NCBI GenBank assembly: GCA_024763135.1
Contig: JANTGD010000098.1
Location: forward strand, 1 to 10,216
Reading direction: 5' to 3'
Source: Thiotrichales bacterium
Lineage (GTDB): Bacteria; Pseudomonadota; Gammaproteobacteria; UWMA-0217
DNA length: 10,216 nucleotides
Shown here: positions 5,502 through 10,216 of the stretch, one piece after another
Numbering within the stretch: the stretch's first letter is position 1
Layout of the letters: every line of letters starts with the position of its first letter
Made by a program: the position numbers and the translations under genes
Notes under the pieces: generated by a model
What the model saw: only the letters and a program-made list of their open reading frames with translations
The model's database searches: none
What the model was told of the DNA's origin: nothing

Positions 5502-6998
5502 ATGGGCGCAGCAAAAACTTTTAAGCTTTTCAAAATTCGAGGCGGCGTTCATCCCAACGATCGCAAGCATCTGAGCGCTGCACAGGCAATCGATACACTG
5601 CCTTTGCCCGACCTGATGCATATTCCCATGCAACAACACATTGGGGCACCCTCTGCGCCCTTGGTACATCGCGGTGAAATGGTAAAAAAAGGCCAGCTAC
5701 TCGCGCGTAGCCAAGGAGTGATCTCCGCCCCTGTGCATGCACCGACCTCGGGGCGCATCATGGGTATTGGGAGTTTTCCAGCACATCACGCGTCGGGGTT
5801 AAACGTTAGAACCATTACCTTGAAACCCGATGGAAAAGACGAATGGATCGACGATCTGATCGGCTGTGACGATCCGTTTGTGCTCGAACCCGACGAAATC
5901 GCCAAACGTGTTGCAGCGGCAGGTATTGTGGGACTGGGGGGTGCGACTTTCCCCTCGGCAGTGAAACTCAACTTACGCAAACGTTATTCGCTCACCTCAT
6001 TGGTCATCAACGGTGCGGAGTGCGAACCCTACCTGACCTGCGATGACCGCCTGATGCGGGAAAAATCTGCTCAGGTACTCGCCGGTGCGCAGCTCATGGC
6101 GAGAGCCCTTGGTGTGGAACAAATTCTTTTTGGTATCGAGAACAATAAACCCGATGCCCAAGCTGCCATGCGTGAAGCCGCCACGGCACATTCTGGTGTA
6201 CATGTCATTGGCCTGCCCACACGATACCCCATGGGCTCGGAAAAACATCTGGTGCAGACCCTGACCGGAAAAGAAACCCCGGCGCGTGGCCTAACTGCAG
6301 ATATAGGGGTAGTGGTACACAACGTGGCCACTGCACTCGCAGTCTATGAGGCATTGCATTTTGGCCACCCGTTGATTTCACGTGTGGTGACCGTATCTGG
6401 TCAAGCGATTGCTCAAGCAAAAAATATTCGCGTGCCCATTGGTACACCCATTTCCCATCTGATCGATTATTGTGGTGGCTTCAAAGAAACGCCCGCTCGC
6501 CTGGTCAGCGGTGGACCCATGATGGGCCAACCCCTCCCAAGCACACGCGTTCCCACGGTGAAGGGTAGCAATGGTTTGCTAGCACTGACTGACAATGAAT
6601 TAAATGCGGCGCCGGAAATGCCCTGCATCCGTTGCGCGAGCTGCGTCAAGGCCTGCCCTTGTGGCCTGACGCCGCTGGAAATGGCAGCCAATATTCGCTC
6701 CGGCAGCCTGGATGCCTCTGTGCAACTGGGGCTGTTGGATTGTATTGGTTGTGGTTCCTGCTCCTATGTCTGCCCGTCGCATATTCCACTGGTGCAATTT
6801 TTTAACTATGCCAAAGGTGAATTGGCTTCCCGGCAGCGCAGCCAACATCAACAGGGGGAGACCAAGCGGCTGGCAGAAGCGCGTAATGAACGAATGGAAG
6901 CGCTCAAACGTAAAAAACGCGAAGCCATGCAAAAACGTAAACAAGAGATGGCTGCAAAGAAGCAGCAGGCTGCAGAAACTTCGGAGAATGATGCATGA
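5502..6998 (+). CDS. rnfC: RnfC, NADH-binding iron-sulfur subunit of the Rnf complex
   Basis: Peripheral cytoplasmic subunit that, by family analogy with NqrF/Nuo51-like proteins, oxidises NADH through FMN and passes electrons to clusters. The product is 498 residues. It has a barrel-sandwich region at about 40-110, the glycine-rich nucleotide/flavin motif GLGGATFP (144-151), INGAECEPYLTCDDRLM (169-185), a SLBB-like region at about 285-350, and two [4Fe-4S] motifs (C375, C378, C381, C385 and C414, C417, C420, C424). The last 60 residues form a highly charged, Lys/Arg/Glu/Gln-rich probable coiled coil, much shorter than the repeat-rich tail of E. coli RsxC (740 residues). GAGG at the end of rnfB serves as ribosome site. 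The last four bases overlap rnfD (ATGA). Confidence 0.96.
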   Translation: MGAAKTFKLFKIRGGVHPNDRKHLSAAQAIDTLPLPDLMHIPMQQHIGAPSAPLVHRGEMVKKGQLLARSQGVISAPVHAPTSGRIMGIGSFPAHHASGLNVRTITLKPDGKDEWIDDLIGCDDPFVLEPDEIAKRVAAAGIVGLGGATFPSAVKLNLRKRYSLTSLVINGAECEPYLTCDDRLMREKSAQVLAGAQLMARALGVEQILFGIENNKPDAQAAMREAATAHSGVHVIGLPTRYPMGSEKHLVQTLTGKETPARGLTADIGVVVHNVATALAVYEALHFGHPLISRVVTVSGQAIAQAKNIRVPIGTPISHLIDYCGGFKETPARLVSGGPMMGQPLPSTRVPTVKGSNGLLALTDNELNAAPEMPCIRCASCVKACPCGLTPLEMAANIRSGSLDASVQLGLLDCIGCGSCSYVCPSHIPLVQFFNYAKGELASRQRSQHQQGETKRLAEARNERMEALKRKKREAMQKRKQEMAAKKQQAAETSENDA

Positions 6999-8080
6999 CT
7001 GAAGCGCCACTGACAGCCGGTCCCTACACGCATTCTGGATCCAACGTTTCCCGTACTATGGGCTTGGTAATGCTCGCACTGTTACCAGGCACCCTATTCG
7101 GCCTCTATCAATTTGGCTGGCCTGCTGTATTTTTATTCGCGGCCACTGTGCTCGCAGCACTTCTTGCAGAGGCTTTTTCCCTGCGCATCGCGGGCAAACC
7201 CGTTAAACCATTTCTATTCGATGGATCAGCGATCCTCACAGGATGGTTGCTGGCAATGACCCTGCCCCCATGGGCGCCATGGTGGATTGGCGTCGTGGGC
7301 GCTTTACTCGCGATCATCGTTGCCAAGCAGGTTTTTGGAGGCATTGGCCAAAATTTATTTAACCCAGCCATGGTGGCACGGGTGGCATTGTTGATTTCGT
7401 TCCCTCTGGAAATGACACTATTTACCCAGCCTGCCCCCCTCTTTTCCAATAGCGCGCCCGGCTTTTTGGATAGCCTGGCAATCACCTTTGGACAGTCACC
7501 GCAAGTGGATGCAATGAGCAGCGCCACCCTTCTTGGACATGTTAAAACCGAACTCACCCAGGGTGTCAGCGTCGATGCTGCCACCGCGAGCAGCTACGGA
7601 TTCTGGTCATTGACCTGGGGCAACGCGGGCGGCAGCATGGGTGAGACCTCCGCCATCCTGTTATTGCTCGGGGGTGTCTATCTCATCTACAAAAAAATTA
7701 TTACCTGGCATATTCCTGTTTCCATGCTGGCAACTCTCGCGGTGGTGGCCGGCATTTTCTATTTTGTCGATCCCAGCCGCTACCTCGATCCGCTGACGCA
7801 TCTTATGTCTGGCGCGGCCATTTTGGGGGCTTTCTTCATAGCCACCGATTTGGTGACCTCGCCCATATCCGCGCGCGGTCAACTCGTCTTTGGTGCTGGC
7901 ATTGGTCTGCTGGTCTATATGATACGTACCTGGGCAGGGTACCCAGAAGGCGTGGCTTTCGCCGTCATGCTCATGAACGCCTGCACACCACTGATCGATC
8001 ACTATCTCAAACCCCGTATCTATGGGCGGGACCGTAAAGGTGAGCCGCTCAACTATGCGGACGAAAAGGAGAGTGCCTGA
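6995..8080 (+). CDS. rnfD: RnfD, flavin-carrying membrane subunit of the Rnf complex
   Basis: Integral membrane subunit homologous to NqrB. The product is 361 residues with about nine or ten hydrophobic segments. The flavinylation motif is DAMSSATLLG, where Thr178 is the expected site of covalent FMN attachment through a phosphoester; the family motif is S-[GS]-A-T. It carries further conserved stretches GGIGQNLFNPAMVARV (115-130) and FIATDLVTSP (281-290). The start ATG lies in a four-base overlap with the rnfC stop, preceded by GGAG (6983-6986), indicating translational coupling. The TGA stop shares its last base with the rnfG start. The length is close to the E. coli protein (352). Confidence 0.95.
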   Translation: MTEAPLTAGPYTHSGSNVSRTMGLVMLALLPGTLFGLYQFGWPAVFLFAATVLAALLAEAFSLRIAGKPVKPFLFDGSAILTGWLLAMTLPPWAPWWIGVVGALLAIIVAKQVFGGIGQNLFNPAMVARVALLISFPLEMTLFTQPAPLFSNSAPGFLDSLAITFGQSPQVDAMSSATLLGHVKTELTQGVSVDAATASSYGFWSLTWGNAGGSMGETSAILLLLGGVYLIYKKIITWHIPVSMLATLAVVAGIFYFVDPSRYLDPLTHLMSGAAILGAFFIATDLVTSPISARGQLVFGAGIGLLVYMIRTWAGYPEGVAFAVMLMNACTPLIDHYLKPRIYGRDRKGEPLNYADEKESA

Positions 8081-8733
8081 TGCGCGCAGTCGCTGAACCC
8101 TCATATCGGAAACGCGTTGGCTACCAAGCAATGCTCCTGGGTGGCTTTGCCACGTTGGCCACCATCTTCCTGTTGGCTGGACATATGGCAACCAAGGATG
8201 TCATCAAACTACGCAATCAGGAAGATCTGCTGGCCTCACTCAACGAGGTCATCCCCGCATCGTTGTACAACAATGACTTACTTGCAAACCCATTGGAAAT
8301 CGATGACGCACAGGGGCACCCGGTAACGGTTTATCGGGGCGCGCAGGGGACACAGATCACAGCAGTAGCTTACGAAATCACAGGCCAGGGCTATGCAGGA
8401 GAGATTCGCCTGATCATGGGTTTGGATGCAACTGGTAAAGTGCTCGGAATTCGAGTGCTGTCACATGCTGAAACACCTGGGCTTGGAGATAAAATCGAGG
8501 TCCAGAAAACTGATTGGATTTTGGGCTTCAACGGGTTGTCTTTGGGTAATCCACCGCTCGAGCAATGGAAAGTCAAAAAAGACGGGGGCCAATTCGATTC
8601 TTTCAGCGGTGCGACAATCACACCCCGCGGGGTGCTCAAGGCCATTGCGCAGGGCCTGCTGTTTTTTAAAGACCATCGCACCGAGTTGACCAACCCCCTG
8701 GTGGTCGAATCCACCAGTACACCAGCGCACTAA
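8080..8733 (+). CDS. rnfG: RnfG, periplasmic covalent-FMN subunit of the Rnf complex
   Basis: FMN-binding subunit homologous to NqrC, with one N-terminal membrane helix (about 14-36) and the rest expected in the periplasm. The product is 217 residues. The FMN-binding core includes TPGLGDKI (132-139) and the flavinylation motif SFSGATITPRGV, where Thr179 would carry FMN, attached in the family by the flavin transferase ApbE, which is not encoded in this window. It starts in a one-base overlap with rnfD (TGATG), after a strong AAGGAGAG at 8066-8073, so translation is coupled. A 13-base gap leads to rnfE. Confidence 0.95.
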   Translation: MRAVAEPSYRKRVGYQAMLLGGFATLATIFLLAGHMATKDVIKLRNQEDLLASLNEVIPASLYNNDLLANPLEIDDAQGHPVTVYRGAQGTQITAVAYEITGQGYAGEIRLIMGLDATGKVLGIRVLSHAETPGLGDKIEVQKTDWILGFNGLSLGNPPLEQWKVKKDGGQFDSFSGATITPRGVLKAIAQGLLFFKDHRTELTNPLVVESTSTPAH

Positions 8734-8746
8734 GCATACGGATTAA

Positions 8747-9436
8747 ATGATGACAGATTACACCCGGATTATAAAAGACGGACTTTGGGACAATAATATT
8801 ATTTTTGTCCAGTCATTGGCACTCTGCCCGCTCCTTGCGGTAACGGGCAGCGCAAGCAATGGCCTGGGCATGGGGCTGGCCACGACCTCCGTCCTGGTGG
8901 CATCGGGCGCGATGGTTTCAATATTTCGCGAAATCATTACCCCCCAGGTACGCATTCCCGTTTTCGTTCTGATCATCGCAGTGCTCGTCACCCTCGTCGA
9001 TATGAGCATGAACGCCTGGACACACGATCTGCATAAAGTCTTGGGACTGTTCATCCCGCTGATCGTCACCAACTGCGCCATCCTGGGACGGGCAGAATCC
9101 TTTGCATCGCGAAATAAAGTCGCCCCCGCCGCTTTCGATGGCCTGATGATGGGGCTGGGTTTCACCTTGGCTCTGGTGATTCTTGGCGCAGCGCGGGAGA
9201 TGCTCGGCAGCGGTACATTGTTTGCCAATGCGCATTTATTGTTGGGTGGTTGGGCGTCTTTCCTGGAACTTGAACTGATTCCTGACTACAAAGGTTTTCT
9301 ATTGATTATTTTACCGCCCGGAGGTTTTCTCGTGCTCGGTTTTATACTTGCGGGTAAACGCCTGATTGATCGCGCGCTCGCCGAACGTAAGGCCAAATCC
9401 GCCGCCGTGCCAGCCTCTGCCCCATCAAATGCCTAA
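8747..9436 (+). CDS. rnfE: RnfE, electron transport complex membrane subunit E
   Basis: Integral membrane partner of RnfA, homologous to NqrD/RsxE. The product is 229 residues (E. coli 231) with about six hydrophobic segments. It has the signatures NNIIFVQSLALCPLLAVT (16-33) and LGLFIPLIVTNCAILGRAE, carrying the conserved cysteines that pair with those of RnfA around the intramembrane cluster. The C-terminal tail is charged and then Ala/Pro-rich. Two adjacent ATG codons (8747 and 8750) are both possible; the ribosome site (CGGATT) is weak. The stop codon at 9434-9436 overlaps the strong ribosome site of rnfH. Confidence 0.95.
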   Translation: MMTDYTRIIKDGLWDNNIIFVQSLALCPLLAVTGSASNGLGMGLATTSVLVASGAMVSIFREIITPQVRIPVFVLIIAVLVTLVDMSMNAWTHDLHKVLGLFIPLIVTNCAILGRAESFASRNKVAPAAFDGLMMGLGFTLALVILGAAREMLGSGTLFANAHLLLGGWASFLELELIPDYKGFLLIILPPGGFLVLGFILAGKRLIDRALAERKAKSAAVPASAPSNA

Positions 9437-9450
9437 GGAGGTTACATAGC

Positions 9451-9711
9451 GTGAATGTGGGCGTCGCCTATGCGGATAAATTCAAACAAGTCTGGCTGAA
9501 ACTGGAAGTTCCCGATGACAGCACGGTGCTGGATGCGATCAAGCTATCGGGTCTGCTGGAGCAGTTTCCGGAAATCGATCTGGAAAAGCAAAAGGTGGGC
9601 ATCTTTGGAAAGCTGACTAAGCTCACTGCCAAAGTCGAAGACGGGCAACGCATCGAGATCTATCGGGAAATTACCGCCGATCCAGAGCTGGTCGAACGCC
9701 GCGATAACTGA
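9451..9711 (+). CDS. rnfH: RnfH, small ubiquitin-fold protein of the rnf operon
   Basis: Small soluble protein of the RnfH/RatB (UPF0125) family, which has a beta-grasp ubiquitin-like fold. The product is 86 residues, with the family pattern NVGVAYADKFKQVWLKLEVP at the start, KVGIFGKLTKL in the middle and DGQRIEIYREITADP near the end. It begins with GTG, supported by a perfect AAGGAGG (9435-9441) nine bases upstream. It is the last gene of the operon, as in the nitrogen-fixation rnf1 cluster of Azotobacter; E. coli rsx operons lack it at this position. Its exact role is unclear; in diazotrophs it is thought to help the Rnf system deliver electrons to nitrogenase or support its assembly. Confidence 0.93.
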   Translation: MNVGVAYADKFKQVWLKLEVPDDSTVLDAIKLSGLLEQFPEIDLEKQKVGIFGKLTKLTAKVEDGQRIEIYREITADPELVERRDN

Positions 9712-9954
9712 GCAGAGCCCGTCTATGCGAGCGTGTCATCGCTTCTGTCAGAGATTTACCTGCGGTGAATGGTCGGTGCGGGCGTCCAGCCAATGCGCAT
9801 ACCACACAATGGATGGACGGCGGGCGCCTACGCGGTCATAGCGCTGCGCACCCTCTTTATATCAATACCAAGCGGTGCAACATCGGACCGTAACACCTGG
9901 ACTGCGAGCGGATATCTGGGTACTCATTCACAGTGTTACGCCAACTTGTGCTGC

Positions 9955-9984
9955 CTGAGGGGTTTGAAAAACGCAACGCCTCAG
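9955..9984. repeat. Imperfect hairpin downstream of rnfH
   Basis: CTGAGG (9955-9960) pairs with CCTCAG (9979-9984). After a G-G mismatch, GTT pairs with AAC, leaving a loop of about ten bases that includes an A-run. It is 244 bases past the rnfH stop. No T-run follows, so termination on the plus strand is doubtful. Confidence 0.35.
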
Positions 9985-10127
9985 CCACTGTTCAACTGTA
10001 GAGTAACTGCTCTGATTATCTCTGAATTACGTCAGATCAAGGCAGACAAGATATCATTGTATACGATTGATCCTATAAACCTCAGTTGGGCGCAAAAAAG
10101 ACGCGTAAGATATTGGTGCGCATGGTG

Positions 10128-10178
10128 AATCGGAAAAACTCGTGGTCACCTTATTGGTGATGAGAGGTTTTTCTGATT
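10128..10178. terminator. Terminator-like inverted repeat, possibly bidirectional
   Basis: Outer arms AATCGGAAAAAC (10128-10139) and GTTTTTCTGATT (10167-10178) are inverted with one mismatch. The inner core is a perfect TCACC-TTATT-GGTGA stem-loop (10146-10160). A-run and T-run flanks suit a factor-independent terminator working in either direction. It may end the rnf transcript about 450 bases after rnfH, or a convergent transcript from outside the window. It could instead be another small mobile element. Confidence 0.4.
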
Positions 10179-10216
10179 TGCCAGGTGCACCAAGAGCTTG
10201 CGTGGACTTTTGTGAT

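Larger units (their letters stand above)
9712..10216. other. Region downstream of rnfH without a convincing gene
   Basis: Half a kilobase in which I find no recognisable protein. An open frame of 119 codons (9769-10128) has no ribosome site, and its translation is rich in Trp, Cys and Arg with no family pattern, so it is probably chance. I see no NifA site, sigma-54 element or tRNA. It holds a hairpin at 9955-9984 and a terminator-like inverted repeat at 10128-10178. Confidence 0.5.

Noticed and set aside
9769..10128. Plus-strand open frame of 119 codons after rnfH
   Set aside because: It has no ribosome site, odd composition rich in Trp, Cys and Arg, and no recognisable motif; probably chance.
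1..10216. CRISPR arrays, tRNA or rRNA genes
   Set aside because: No regularly spaced direct repeats, cloverleaf-like segments or rRNA signatures were seen.

Overview
This window is a nitrogen-fixation accessory locus from a diazotrophic gammaproteobacterium. Two arms diverge from a roughly 1-kb regulatory region. On the minus strand lies the nifL-nifA regulatory pair. On the plus strand lies a complete seven-gene rnfABCDGEH operon for the membrane complex that supplies low-potential electrons to nitrogenase. The NifL-controlled type of NifA (no cysteine motif in the linker), the NifL itself, and a divergent rnf operon ending in rnfH match the arrangement known from Azotobacter vinelandii (rnf1) and Pseudomonas stutzeri. 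Base composition is moderate, close to half G+C by eye. The sequence alone does not fix the genus.

Layout: 1-128 is a miniature inverted-repeat element (MITE-like) cut by the window edge. 129-1694 (minus) is nifA and 1699-3339 (minus) is nifL, four bases apart. 3388-3525 is a second, complete 138-bp copy of the same element in opposite orientation, with a CTAA target duplication. 3526-3815 shows no gene. 3816-4003 is a NifA-dependent sigma-54 promoter module: two perfect TGT-N10-ACA sites, an IHF-like site and a -24/-12 element. About 4014-4375 is an unusually long leader containing a repeat-like stretch and a strong hairpin. 4376-9711 is rnfA-B-C-D-G-E-H, tightly packed, with several overlapping or touching stop/start codons. 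9712-10216 has no convincing gene, but it has a hairpin and a terminator-like inverted repeat near the window end.

How it works together: NifL, a flavin/redox and nitrogen-status sensor, restrains NifA. When released, NifA with sigma-54 should bind the paired upstream sites and switch on rnf. The Rnf complex (RnfB and RnfC iron-sulfur subunits, RnfD and RnfG flavin subunits, RnfA and RnfE membrane subunits) would then use the ion gradient to push electrons from NADH to ferredoxin or flavodoxin for nitrogenase. The most notable non-coding features are the two inverted MITE copies that bracket nifLA, one abutting the nifA stop codon and one in the nifL upstream region, and the canonical NifA/IHF/sigma-54 module far upstream of rnfA.
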